Origin: an uncultured Bacteroidales bacterium
GTDB lineage: Bacteria > Bacteroidota > Bacteroidia > Bacteroidales > Paludibacteraceae
Assembly: GCA_937916355.1 (NCBI GenBank)
Contig: CALFTM010000031.1
Span: 1-52,521, forward strand
Direction of reading: 5' to 3'
DNA length: 52,521 nucleotides
Each line of letters begins with the position of its first letter. The stretch's first letter is position 1. Position numbers and translations under genes: made by a program. Shown here one piece after another: positions 1 to 9,097 of this stretch. The notes beneath the pieces are model-generated. The model had not been told where the DNA came from, ran no database searches, and was given only the letters and a program-made list of their open reading frames with translations.

Positions 1-126
1 TTGTACGAATTGCTTTGACGGCAGCAGCGCTCACACCATTAAGGGGCAGTTGGAATAGACAACAAAAGCACACTCGAAAAAGAGCGGAATCTAACTCGAC
101 ATAATTTTTAGAACATACACCTTGAG
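1..126. other. Left flank, no gene supported
   Basis: No gene can be supported here. An 18-codon open frame runs in from the left edge and stops at a TAG at 56-58. It could be the tail of a plus-strand gene, but it is too short to judge. The stretch then becomes AT-rich and leads into the hairpin at 127-168. Confidence 0.3.
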
Positions 127-168
127 GGGTGTCCGAAAATGCAACGCTGCGGCGATTTTCGGACACCC
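127..168. terminator. Perfect 14-bp inverted repeat, probable terminator
   Basis: The arms GGGTGTCCGAAAAT (127-140) and ATTTTCGGACACCC (155-168) are perfectly complementary around a 14-nt GC-rich loop. No long T-run follows on either side, so termination is inferred from stem strength and from its place ahead of the ileS promoter. A repeat-element role is the alternative. Confidence 0.5.
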
Positions 169-250
169 TTCAAATTTAATAAGTTATGGGGGATTTTTTC
201 GTCAAATGAAAAAACTCTATATTATATTAGGTATATTGCACAAAAATATG

Positions 251-258
251 TAATTTTG
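251..258 (+). promoter_or_regulatory. ileS -7 promoter box
   Basis: TAATTTTG matches the Bacteroidota -7 consensus TAnnTTTG and lies 31 nt before the ileS ATG at 290. No clear TTTG is seen about 20 bp upstream. Confidence 0.55.
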
Positions 259-289
259 CGAATCAAAATTGAAAAAAGATATATCAAAT

Positions 290-3200
290 ATGAGTAAGAG
301 ATTCGCAAATCGTAGCCAACTGAACTTGTCACAAGTGAACAAGGAAGTGTTGCAGCAATGGGACGATGAAGACGTTTTTCACAAAAGTGTGACAGAACGA
401 GAAGGATGTCCCTCATTTGTTTTTTATGAAGGTCCGCCTTCAGCCAACGGCATGCCCGGCATCCACCACGTAATGGCCCGTACCATCAAGGACACCTTCT
501 GCCGTTACAAGACAATGAAGGGATTCTTGGTAAGACGCAAGGCCGGCTGGGACACCCATGGCCTTCCCGTAGAACTCGGAGTGGAGAAGACACTCGGTAT
601 CACCAAGGAGGACATCGGAAAGACCATCTCGGTGGCCGACTATAATGCAGCCTGCCGCAAGGACGTGATGAAGTTTACCAAGGAGTGGACCGACCTGACC
701 CACAAGATGGGTTACTGGGTAGACCTCGAAAATCCTTACATCACATACGACAATAAATATATCGAAACACTCTGGTTTCTCCTAAAGGAACTTTACAAGA
801 AGGGATACCTTTATAAAGGATACACTATCCAACCTTATTCTCCTGCAGCTGGTACCGGACTTAGTTCGCATGAGTTGAACCAACCGGGCTGCTACCGTGA
901 CGTGAAGGATACTACTGTCGTGGCACAATTCAAAATGGTCGACCCAAAACCTGAGATGACTCAATTTGGAACGCCTTACTTCCTCGCATGGACGACCACC
1001 CCTTGGACGCTTTCTTCCAACACCGCTCTTTGTGTGGGTCCGAACATCGACTATGTGGCAGTACAATCTTACAACCCATATAGCGGACAACCTGCCACTT
1101 ATGTATTGGCAAAGGAGTTGCTCAATGCCCATTTCAACCCGAAAGCGGCAGATTTGGCTTTGGAGGACTACAATGCAGGCGACAAACTGATTCCTTTCAA
1201 AGTGGTGGCAGAGTACAAAGGAACAGACCTCGTCGGCATGAAATATGAGCAGTTGCAAAACTGGATTCAACCAGAGAACGCAGAGCAAGCCTTCCGCGTC
1301 ATTCCGGGTGATTACGTCACTACTGAAGATGGTACGGGTATCGTCCACATCGCTCCTACTTTTGGTGCGGACGATGCGAAGGTAGCGAAAGCGGCAGGTG
1401 TGCCTCCATTGCAGTTGATCGACAAAAACGGCAACCGCCGTCCGACAGTCGACCTGACAGGTAAGTTCTACCTCCTTTCAGATTTGGATGAGGAGTATGT
1501 TAAAGAGAATGTTAACGTAGAGGCTTATAAAGCGTTTGAAGGTCGTTTTGTGAAAAATTCTTACGACCCTACATTGACCGATAAGGATGAGAGCCTCGAC
1601 ATCGCCATCTGCATGGATTTGAAGGCATCCAACAAGGCATTCAAAATCGAAAAGCATGTCCACAACTACCCTCACTGCTGGAGAACGGACAAGCCTGTGT
1701 TATACTACCCTCTCGACAGCTGGTTCATCAAATCGACCGCTGCAAGAGAACGCATGATGGAACTGAATAAAACAATCTTGTGGAAACCAGAAGCAACTGG
1801 TACGGGACGATTCGGAAAGTGGTTGGAAAACCTAAACGACTGGAATCTTTCTCGTTCAAGATACTGGGGAACTCCTCTTCCTATCTGGAGAAATGAAGAG
1901 GGAACAGAAGAAAAATGTATCGGTTCGATTGCAGAACTTTTCGAGGAGATTGAAAAGTCCGTCAAAGCTGGTTTCATGAAGGAGAACCCTTGGAAGAACT
2001 TCAAAGTGGGCGACTACTCTGCAGAAAATTATGATCCGAAGAACATTGATTTGCACCGCCCTTATATTGACAATGTCATCCTCGTTTCAGAGAGCGGAAA
2101 ACCGATGAAGAGAGAGAGCGACTTGATCGATGTATGGTTCGACTCGGGTGCGATGCCATTCGCTCAAATGCACTATCCATTTGAGAACAAAGAGTTGATC
2201 GACAACAGAGAATACTATCCTGCTGACTTCATCGCCGAGGGTGTAGACCAGACCCGTGGTTGGTTCTTCACACTCCACGCCATCTCCACGATGATCAACG
2301 ACTGCGTGTCGTTCAAAGCGGTTATCTCAAACGGATTGGTATTGGACAAAAACGGCAACAAGATGTCCAAACGTCTTGGTAACGCCGTAGACCCATTCGA
2401 CGCAATCGAAAAATATGGTTCAGACCCATTGCGCTGGTACATGATCACCAACGCAAGTCCGTGGGACAACCTGAAATTCGACACAGAAGGAATCGAAGAG
2501 GTGAAGAGAAAATTCTTCGGAACACTCTACAACACCTACTCATTCTTTGCACTATACGCTAACGTAGATGGTTTCGACTTCAGCGAGAAAGAGATTCCGT
2601 TAGAGAACCGTCCTGAAATCGACCGCTGGATCATCTCTCTTCTCAACTCGTTGATAAAAGAGGTCGACGAAAGCTACAATGATTACGAGCCGACTCGTGC
2701 GGGACGTGCCATTTCAGAGTTTGTGACAGACAACCTCAGCAACTGGTATGTGCGCTTGAACCGCAAACGTTTCTGGGGTGGTAATGGCGACAGCAAACTG
2801 GCGGCTTACCAGACACTCTACACTTGTTTGGAGACAGTTGCTCGACTCATGGCACCTATCGCTCCATTCTTCGCAGACCAGATATTCCTTGATTTGAACA
2901 GAGCCACAGGAAAAGACACCAGTGAATCAGTCCACTTGGCAGACTTCCCTACCTACGACGAAAGTTTGGTCGACAAAATATTGGAGGAGAGAATGCAATT
3001 GGCGCAAGACATCTCTTCCATGACCCTCTCTTTAAGAAAGAAAGAAAACATAAAAGTTCGCCAACCATTGCAACAAATCATGGTTCCCGTTCTTTCAGAA
3101 AAAGAAAAAGAGAATATCGAGGCGGTGAAAGACTTAATCATGAGCGAGGTGAACGTCAAGGAGATCAACTTCATGGACGACTCCACCGGAATCCTCGTGA

Positions 3201-3718
3201 AGAAGATCAAACCAGACTTTAAAAAGTTAGGCCCTAAATGCGGAAAGAACATGAAGAGTGTTGCAGCAATGTTGCAATCACTTTCACAAGAGGAGATTTC
3301 CCAATTGGAGAAAACCGGACAATACACCTTGGAGGTGGAAGGAAATTCAATTGTCGTTGAAAAGTGCGATGTAGAGATACTTTCAGAAGACATCCCGGGC
3401 TGGTTGGTTGCCAATAACGGAAGCCTCACCGTCGCATTGGACGTTACGATAACCGACGAACTCAAGAAAGAGGGTATCGCCCGCGAATTGATCAACAGAA
3501 TCCAAAACATCCGCAAATCAAGCGGTTTTGAGATTACCGACAAAATCAACATCTTTGTTGAAAGCAACGAGAACATTAACGATGCGATCAACGACCATAA
3601 GGAGTACATCGCATCTCAAGTGCTTGCTGCAAACATCAACATCGAAGAGCGTGTGGCAAATGCTACGGAATTGGATTTTGAAGAATTTAAAGTAAACGTA
3701 AACATCGAAAAAGCATAA
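290..3718 (+). CDS. ileS: Isoleucyl-tRNA synthetase
   Basis: This cytoplasmic class I aminoacyl-tRNA synthetase charges tRNA-Ile with isoleucine using ATP and edits misactivated valine. The protein has 1142 residues. The HIGH-type signature is GIHH at residues 57-60, after the typical YEGPPSANG lead-in. The KMSKR loop is at about 691-695. The long insertion between them holds the CP1 editing domain, and the C-terminal third is the anticodon-binding region. The frame is open back to a TTG at 269, but the ATG at 290 gives the expected MSKRF start and leaves room for the -7 box at 251-258. At over 1100 residues it belongs to the longer IleS type rather than the roughly 940-residue E. coli type. 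glmM follows 11 nt downstream, so the two are probably co-transcribed. Confidence 0.97.
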   Translation: MSKRFANRSQLNLSQVNKEVLQQWDDEDVFHKSVTEREGCPSFVFYEGPPSANGMPGIHHVMARTIKDTFCRYKTMKGFLVRRKAGWDTHGLPVELGVEKTLGITKEDIGKTISVADYNAACRKDVMKFTKEWTDLTHKMGYWVDLENPYITYDNKYIETLWFLLKELYKKGYLYKGYTIQPYSPAAGTGLSSHELNQPGCYRDVKDTTVVAQFKMVDPKPEMTQFGTPYFLAWTTTPWTLSSNTALCVGPNIDYVAVQSYNPYSGQPATYVLAKELLNAHFNPKAADLALEDYNAGDKLIPFKVVAEYKGTDLVGMKYEQLQNWIQPENAEQAFRVIPGDYVTTEDGTGIVHIAPTFGADDAKVAKAAGVPPLQLIDKNGNRRPTVDLTGKFYLLSDLDEEYVKENVNVEAYKAFEGRFVKNSYDPTLTDKDESLDIAICMDLKASNKAFKIEKHVHNYPHCWRTDKPVLYYPLDSWFIKSTAARERMMELNKTILWKPEATGTGRFGKWLENLNDWNLSRSRYWGTPLPIWRNEEGTEEKCIGSIAELFEEIEKSVKAGFMKENPWKNFKVGDYSAENYDPKNIDLHRPYIDNVILVSESGKPMKRESDLIDVWFDSGAMPFAQMHYPFENKELIDNREYYPADFIAEGVDQTRGWFFTLHAISTMINDCVSFKAVISNGLVLDKNGNKMSKRLGNAVDPFDAIEKYGSDPLRWYMITNASPWDNLKFDTEGIEEVKRKFFGTLYNTYSFFALYANVDGFDFSEKEIPLENRPEIDRWIISLLNSLIKEVDESYNDYEPTRAGRAISEFVTDNLSNWYVRLNRKRFWGGNGDSKLAAYQTLYTCLETVARLMAPIAPFFADQIFLDLNRATGKDTSESVHLADFPTYDESLVDKILEERMQLAQDISSMTLSLRKKENIKVRQPLQQIMVPVLSEKEKENIEAVKDLIMSEVNVKEINFMDDSTGILVKKIKPDFKKLGPKCGKNMKSVAAMLQSLSQEEISQLEKTGQYTLEVEGNSIVVEKCDVEILSEDIPGWLVANNGSLTVALDVTITDELKKEGIARELINRIQNIRKSSGFEITDKINIFVESNENINDAINDHKEYIASQVLAANINIEERVANATELDFEEFKVNVNIEKA

Positions 3719-3729
3719 ATTCAGAAGAT

Positions 3730-5115
3730 ATGGCACTTATAAAATCCATCTCTGGAATTAGAGGCACAATCGGAGGAAAGGTTGGCGACAACCTTACTCC
3801 TTTGGACGTGGTGAAATTCACCGCAGCGTTTGGCTCATGGTTGATGAGAAACGCCAAAACAGAGAACAAAAAAATTGTGGTGGGGCGTGATGCCAGAATC
3901 TCCGGCCCGATGGTTGATGCTCTCGTGGAGTCTACATTAGTGGGGTTGGGTATGGACGTAGTGAACATCGGAATGGCTTCTACCCCAACAACCGAAATTG
4001 CAGTCCAAAAGGAGAACGCCTGCGGAGGTATCATCATCACCGCAAGCCACAACCCTAAGCAATGGAACGCCCTCAAACTACTGAACGAAAAAGGAGAGTT
4101 CCTAAGCGACAAAGACGGCAAAGAGGTGCTCGCCATCGCTGAAGCAGACCAATACACCTTTGCAGAGGTGGACGATTTAGGAAAAGTCACCCGGAAAAAC
4201 GACTACAACCAAATCCACATCGACGAGGTATTGAAACTAAAATTAGTCAATGTCGAAGCCATCAAAAAAGCAAACTTCTCAGTTGCGATAGATTGTGTAA
4301 ATTCGGTTGGTGGTTTGGTACTACCCCAACTTTTGCAGGCATTGGGCGTGAACAATATCGTACAATTGAATTGCGAGGCGACCGGACAATTTGCGCACAA
4401 TCCAGAACCGTTGCCAGCCAACCTCACAGAGATTTCAGAGACTCTGAAAAAAGGTGGTGCAGATGTCGGTTTTGTCGTAGACCCTGACGTTGACCGTTTA
4501 GCGGTAATCTGCGAAGATGGTTCCATGTTCGGAGAGGAGTATACGCTCGTCTCGGTAGCAGACTACGTTTTGCGCTATACGAAGGGGAACACCGTCTCCA
4601 ACCTTAGCTCCACCCGAGCATTGAACGACGTGACAGTAGCCCACGGAGGGAATTACGCCGCAGCTGCAGTTGGTGAGGTAAACGTGGTAACAAAAATGAA
4701 GGAGACCAATGCAGTCATCGGAGGCGAAGGAAATGGAGGTGTCATCTATCCTGAATCCCATTACGGACGTGATGCGTTGGTGGGCATCGCACTCTTCCTC
4801 TCCCTTATGGCAGAAGAGAAGATAAAGGTCTCAGAATTAAGGAAAAAATACCCAAGCTACTTCATATCAAAAAATAAAATCCAGTTGACACCAGAAATCA
4901 ATGTCGACAACATTTTATTGCAAATGAAGGAAAAATATGCCAACGAACGAGTAAACGACATCGACGGAGTGAAGATCGACTTTGCAGACTCTTGGGTACA
5001 CCTCCGCAAATCCAACACCGAACCTATTATCCGAATCTACTCTGAAGCCCATTCAGAAAAAGAGGCTGAAGATTTGGCAAAGAGGATAATGAGCGAGATT
5101 GAGGCTTTGTGCTAA
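3730..5115 (+). CDS. glmM: Phosphoglucosamine mutase
   Basis: This alpha-D-phosphohexomutase converts glucosamine-6-phosphate to glucosamine-1-phosphate on the way to UDP-GlcNAc for peptidoglycan and LPS. It has 461 residues, normal for the family. The phosphoserine loop TASHNP is at 104-109 with the catalytic Ser at 106. The metal-binding loop DPDVDR is at 251-256. The sugar-binding GEGNGG motif and the C-terminal phosphate-binding RKSNTEP motif are also present. It starts 11 nt after ileS and ends at a strong shared terminator. The family also contains phosphomannomutases and phosphoglucomutases. The Bacteroidota proteins of this length are usually assigned to GlmM, so substrate specificity is inferred rather than visible. 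Confidence 0.88.
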   Translation: MALIKSISGIRGTIGGKVGDNLTPLDVVKFTAAFGSWLMRNAKTENKKIVVGRDARISGPMVDALVESTLVGLGMDVVNIGMASTPTTEIAVQKENACGGIIITASHNPKQWNALKLLNEKGEFLSDKDGKEVLAIAEADQYTFAEVDDLGKVTRKNDYNQIHIDEVLKLKLVNVEAIKKANFSVAIDCVNSVGGLVLPQLLQALGVNNIVQLNCEATGQFAHNPEPLPANLTEISETLKKGGADVGFVVDPDVDRLAVICEDGSMFGEEYTLVSVADYVLRYTKGNTVSNLSSTRALNDVTVAHGGNYAAAAVGEVNVVTKMKETNAVIGGEGNGGVIYPESHYGRDALVGIALFLSLMAEEKIKVSELRKKYPSYFISKNKIQLTPEINVDNILLQMKEKYANERVNDIDGVKIDFADSWVHLRKSNTEPIIRIYSEAHSEKEAEDLAKRIMSEIEALC

Positions 5116-5129
5116 AATCTGGTAACATC

Positions 5130-5168
5130 AAAAAGAGGCTTGCGAATCAATCTCGCAAGCCTCTTTTT
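5130..5168. terminator. Bidirectional terminator between glmM and glgB
   Basis: A 16-bp perfect stem, AAAAAGAGGCTTGCGA (5130-5145) with TCGCAAGCCTCTTTTT (5153-5168), surrounds a 7-nt loop. A- and T-tracts at its ends let it serve both convergent genes. Confidence 0.9.
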
Positions 5169-5189
5169 ATTGAATTAAAGTTCCACAGA

Positions 5190-7205
5190 CTAATCCTCGC
5201 ACTCCTTTCGCAACACCAAAGCCATGCGGGATGGTAAATAGAGTTGCAACCAACCCTTTCCATCGGCAGTCTTATTAGCGTCTGGCATCGTGAAATAGGT
5301 TTGCTCATTATCTACCAAACCAAAGCCTCCAAACTTCTTGTCGTCAGTGTTCAAAGCAATTTTGTAAGAACCCTCCTCTGCTAATATTCCATAGCCTTCA
5401 AAGGACTTGTATGGGTGGAAATTATATACGAACACCAAATTTCCTCTTTGGTATGCCAACACTTGGTCGTCCGACTTATCCCACAACTGATATAAATTCT
5501 TTTCATTAAATTTACCTTCCGATTTGATCAACTCTATCATCGCCCTGTCAAAGTCTCCCAAATACTTATATTTCAAGTCGGCATCGTCCACCAAATGCCA
5601 CTGACGGCGTGCATGTTTGTAACTCCAACCATTTCCTTCTCGTGGGAAGTCAATCCACTCTGGATGACCAAACTCATTACCCATGAAGTTCAAGTATCCT
5701 CCGTTCATAGTAGTCAATGTTATCAAGCGAATTATCTTATGCAGAGCAATCGCCCTATCCACCATGTACGAAGACTCAAACAATCGGGACATGTGCCAAT
5801 ACATATCGGCATCCGCCAAACGGAACATCAATGTCTTATCTCCCACCAATGCCTGATCGTGGCTCTCCGCATAACTAATCACCTTCTCTTCTGCCCTACG
5901 ATTGGTGAGTGTATATAAAATATGTCCGGGTTTCCAATCCTCATCCCGATACTCCTTAATGGTCTTAATCCAGAAATCTGGGATACCCATCGCAAGACGA
6001 TAATCGAATCCCATACCACCATCTTTGATTTTAGCAGCCAATCCCGGCATTCCGCTCACATCCTCCGCAATCGTTATGGCCTTAGCATTAACCTCATGAA
6101 TCAACGCATTCGCTAATGTAAGATAACAAATCGCATCACCATCCTGATTGGGGCTATAGTAGTCTGAATAATTGGAGAAAGAAGTTCCAATGCCATGATC
6201 CAAGTAGATCATGGAAGTGACTCCATCAAAACGGAAACCGTCAAATTTGAACTCCTCCAACCAATACTTACAGTTGGAAAGCAGGAAATGAATCACCTCA
6301 TTTTTCCCATAATTAAAGCAGTAAGAGTCCCAATGGCGATGCTCCCCTCTTGCCCCATCATGGAAATACTGATAACGTGTGCCATCAAATGCACCCAAAC
6401 CTTCATTTTCATTTTTCACGGCATGAGAATGAACCAAGTCCATGATGACAGACAATCCCATCTCATGTGCAGTATCAATCAACTCCTTCAACTCCTCCGG
6501 TGTTCCAAAACGAGAAGAGGGCGCAAAAAAACTGGAGACATGATAACCAAAAGACCCGTAATATGGGTGCTCTTGAATCGCCATCAGCTGAACACAATTA
6601 TAACCATTTTCTTTAATGCGTGGCAATACATTCTCTTTAAACTCCCTATATGTAGAGACCTTCTCCTCCTCCCCACTCATTCCGATATGGGCTTCATAAA
6701 TCAACAAAGGAGTCGTATCTGGCTTGTGTCTTTTGATTTTAAACTTATAAGGTTCTTCGGGAGCCCAGACTTGTGCGCAGAATAATTTGCTTTCGTCATC
6801 CTGCACCACACGTCTCACCCATGCAGGAATGCGTTCTCCACATCCGCCATCCCAGTAGACTTTTAATTTATATAAATCCTCATGTTTGACAGCATTATTG
6901 GGCAACTCGATTTCCCAAACACCATTAGAACCCTTTTTTAATTTATACTCCTCCGACTCTTGCCAATTATTGAAAGTACCAATCAAGTAGATTGAAGTGG
7001 CATTGGGAGCCCATTCACGAAAGACCCACCTTCTACCCACTTTATGCATTCCAAAGTAGAGATAACCTGTGGCAAAATCTGAAAGGGAATTATTGTTCTT
7101 CTCAATCTCTGCCACCCTTTTAAGAAAGTACTTGTAACGACCTACGATTGCTTCCTGATAAGGTTTCAACCAAGGATCATTCTTTAAAAAATTCAGCATT
7201 TCCAT
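5190..7205 (-). CDS. glgB: 1,4-alpha-glucan (glycogen) branching enzyme
   Basis: This GH13 enzyme makes alpha-1,6 branches in glycogen in the cytoplasm. An N-terminal CBM48/early-set domain (FREWAPNAT, IYLIGTFNNW) precedes the (beta/alpha)8 barrel. Catalytic residues are the nucleophile D327 (FRFDG), the acid/base E381 (AEDVSG) and D450 (ESHDQ). Their spacing matches eukaryotic-type branching enzymes. Conserved region I is DLVHSH. The length of about 670 residues suits that eukaryote-like subgroup, which is common in Bacteroidota. The frame is open to 7232. I prefer the ATG at 7205, and 7199 is equally possible. It is convergent with glmM and shares its terminator. No other glycogen gene is nearby. 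Confidence 0.95.
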   Translation of the reverse strand: MEMLNFLKNDPWLKPYQEAIVGRYKYFLKRVAEIEKNNNSLSDFATGYLYFGMHKVGRRWVFREWAPNATSIYLIGTFNNWQESEEYKLKKGSNGVWEIELPNNAVKHEDLYKLKVYWDGGCGERIPAWVRRVVQDDESKLFCAQVWAPEEPYKFKIKRHKPDTTPLLIYEAHIGMSGEEEKVSTYREFKENVLPRIKENGYNCVQLMAIQEHPYYGSFGYHVSSFFAPSSRFGTPEELKELIDTAHEMGLSVIMDLVHSHAVKNENEGLGAFDGTRYQYFHDGARGEHRHWDSYCFNYGKNEVIHFLLSNCKYWLEEFKFDGFRFDGVTSMIYLDHGIGTSFSNYSDYYSPNQDGDAICYLTLANALIHEVNAKAITIAEDVSGMPGLAAKIKDGGMGFDYRLAMGIPDFWIKTIKEYRDEDWKPGHILYTLTNRRAEEKVISYAESHDQALVGDKTLMFRLADADMYWHMSRLFESSYMVDRAIALHKIIRLITLTTMNGGYLNFMGNEFGHPEWIDFPREGNGWSYKHARRQWHLVDDADLKYKYLGDFDRAMIELIKSEGKFNEKNLYQLWDKSDDQVLAYQRGNLVFVYNFHPYKSFEGYGILAEEGSYKIALNTDDKKFGGFGLVDNEQTYFTMPDANKTADGKGWLQLYLPSRMALVLRKECED

Positions 7206-7364
7206 AAACTTGACTAATTTTAAATTCAACACAAAATGCAGTTATGTAAAGTTAGCAAGTTTTTTTCATTTTACAATTTTAGTCGTTAAAATTTTCTCAT
7301 TATTCTACATTTTTAACAATTCGGATGAAAATCACAGAAACTTATCATAAGTTACAAATCCATC

Positions 7365-7402
7365 AAAAAAAAGAGGGTGCCTCAACAAAATGAGACACCC
7401 TC
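7365..7402 (-). terminator. Terminator of the ompA-family gene
   Basis: The stem GAGGGTGCCTCA (7373-7384) pairs with TGAGACACCCTC (7391-7402), with one mismatch. Read on the minus strand, a run of eight T follows (A-run 7365-7372). Confidence 0.88.
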
Positions 7403-7429
7403 CCAAATATTAGAAAATATGATTTTCTT

Positions 7430-8938
7430 TTACTCTACTTCCAAAGAAGAAACTTTCTCTTCTTCAGAACCAGCCTTAACCATCTTTTCGAAAACTACAA
7501 CAAACTCTACGCGACGGTTCTTTGCACGACCCTTAGAAGTTTTGTTGTCAGCAACTGGTTTAGTATCACCAAAACCTGCAGAAGTCATACGATTTGGCTC
7601 GATACCCTTATCTGTCAAATATTTCATCACAGATGCAGCACGATCCTCTGAAAGTTTTTGGTTCTTAGTTGGATCACCAACGTTATCAGTATGACCATTG
7701 ATAGCAAGTCTCCAAGTTGGGTTCTCCTTCATAACATCAGCAACTTGATTCAAGATTGAGTTAGAAGACTTCATGATCTTAGCTGTACCAGTTTGGAAGT
7801 TGATTCCGTTCAAAGCCTTTTCGAAAAGTTTCTTAACCTCAGCCTTGATTTCAGGACATCCCTTGTTCTCTTTGATACCCTTTACATCATCACAAGCATC
7901 CTCGAAGTCGAACACACCGTCACCATCCTTATCAGTTGGGCAACCATCTGCGTCAACATATCCCTTAGCACCAGCAGGAGTACCAGGACATTTATCCAAG
8001 TAGTCTGCAACACCATCCTTGTCTGAATCCAATGGGCAACCTTCTGCATCTACAGAAACGTTAGCTGGAGTGTCAGCACACTTATCCAAGTAATCTGCAA
8101 CACCATCCTTGTCAGTATCAATAGGGCAACCAACAGAGTCAACCTCTACACCAGCAGGAGTGTTTGCACATTGATCAAGATAATCAGGAACTTTATCGCC
8201 ATCGTTATCAAGCGGACAACCCTTATCATCTACAGCAACACCAGCAGGAGTTTCAGGACATTGGTCTAACTTGTTAGGCACACCGTCCTTGTCCTTATCT
8301 GTATTAAATGCGAAATTGAAGTAAACTCCCAAGTTGTGGATCAAATGTTGGTCATTGAACTTTCCACACTCACGAGTATCATTCTTATCAGCAGTTGAGC
8401 CGATAGGATAACCATACTTGCAGAAGTAACGGATACCCCACACGTCAGAAACACGCATATCACAACCCAAACCTGCACCGATAACAAAGTTTACTCCTTT
8501 TTCATCCTCAGATGGAGTGATAAAATCGGTTGCATCATCCAACCCGTAGATTGCACGAGCACCCAAACTGATGAAAGCGAACGGATTGAGCAAAGTCTCA
8601 CGATCCGAAGGGATAAATTTGAACTTTCCAGTCAAATCAACATAACCCATACCTGCCTTGTACTCACCATCAGTTGCAAAGAAATCGCCACCTTGTGTTC
8701 CATAACGACCCCACAAAGCGTGCAACTCTGCATCAAAATGGTTATTCAAATAACGAGAAAAGGTAAACGAAGCCGCTCCGTAAAAACCGTCAGTCACGTG
8801 CATAAACTTGTTTCCCCAATCATTCGCAGCCTCTACTTTTCCGCCGTACACGCCGACGCTCCAAGGCTTGTCCTCTGTCTGAGCCATTACCGCCACCGAC
8901 GCTAATGCCGCACACACTGCTAAGAAAACTTTCTTCAT
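7430..8938 (-). CDS. OmpA-family outer membrane protein with thrombospondin type-3 repeats
   Basis: This outer-membrane beta-barrel protein anchors the envelope to peptidoglycan. It has 502 residues from the ATG at 8938, which gives a clean signal peptide of about 20 residues ending VAVMAQ. Upstream in-frame codons to 9070 are untranslated leader. Residues about 22-212 form the N-terminal barrel. About 214-365 carry five aspartate-rich calcium-binding TSP3-like repeats (DKDGVADYLDKC type). The C-terminal OmpA domain (NGHTDNVGD, EDRAASV) binds diaminopimelate in peptidoglycan. It is monocistronic, with its own -7 box and a strong terminator, as expected for an abundant porin-like protein. The adjacent repeats are near-identical in places and could recombine. 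Confidence 0.95.
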   Translation of the reverse strand: MKKVFLAVCAALASVAVMAQTEDKPWSVGVYGGKVEAANDWGNKFMHVTDGFYGAASFTFSRYLNNHFDAELHALWGRYGTQGGDFFATDGEYKAGMGYVDLTGKFKFIPSDRETLLNPFAFISLGARAIYGLDDATDFITPSEDEKGVNFVIGAGLGCDMRVSDVWGIRYFCKYGYPIGSTADKNDTRECGKFNDQHLIHNLGVYFNFAFNTDKDKDGVPNKLDQCPETPAGVAVDDKGCPLDNDGDKVPDYLDQCANTPAGVEVDSVGCPIDTDKDGVADYLDKCADTPANVSVDAEGCPLDSDKDGVADYLDKCPGTPAGAKGYVDADGCPTDKDGDGVFDFEDACDDVKGIKENKGCPEIKAEVKKLFEKALNGINFQTGTAKIMKSSNSILNQVADVMKENPTWRLAINGHTDNVGDPTKNQKLSEDRAASVMKYLTDKGIEPNRMTSAGFGDTKPVADNKTSKGRAKNRRVEFVVVFEKMVKAGSEEEKVSSLEVE

Positions 8939-9019
8939 TTGTCTAATAATTTCTATTATTACTACTATAATTTTTATTTCAATTCTCAGTCCTCCCTCCG
9001 AACCATCTAAAGGGCTTTG

Positions 9020-9027
9020 CAAATATA
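9020..9027 (-). promoter_or_regulatory. ompA -7 promoter box
   Basis: Read on the minus strand the sequence is TATATTTG, a TAnnTTTG match. It predicts a leader of roughly 75 nt before the ATG at 8938. No well-spaced -33 TTTG is evident. Confidence 0.55.
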
Positions 9028-9097
9028 ATGTAAAATTTCGCAAATTTGAGTTAAAAAAGCACAAAATCAATCTATTTTCAAAGATATTTTTTCCAAA

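Noticed and set aside
2953..3609. 218-residue open frame opposite ileS
   Set aside because: Shadow of ileS with low-complexity Ser/Leu composition, no start context and no homology signature.
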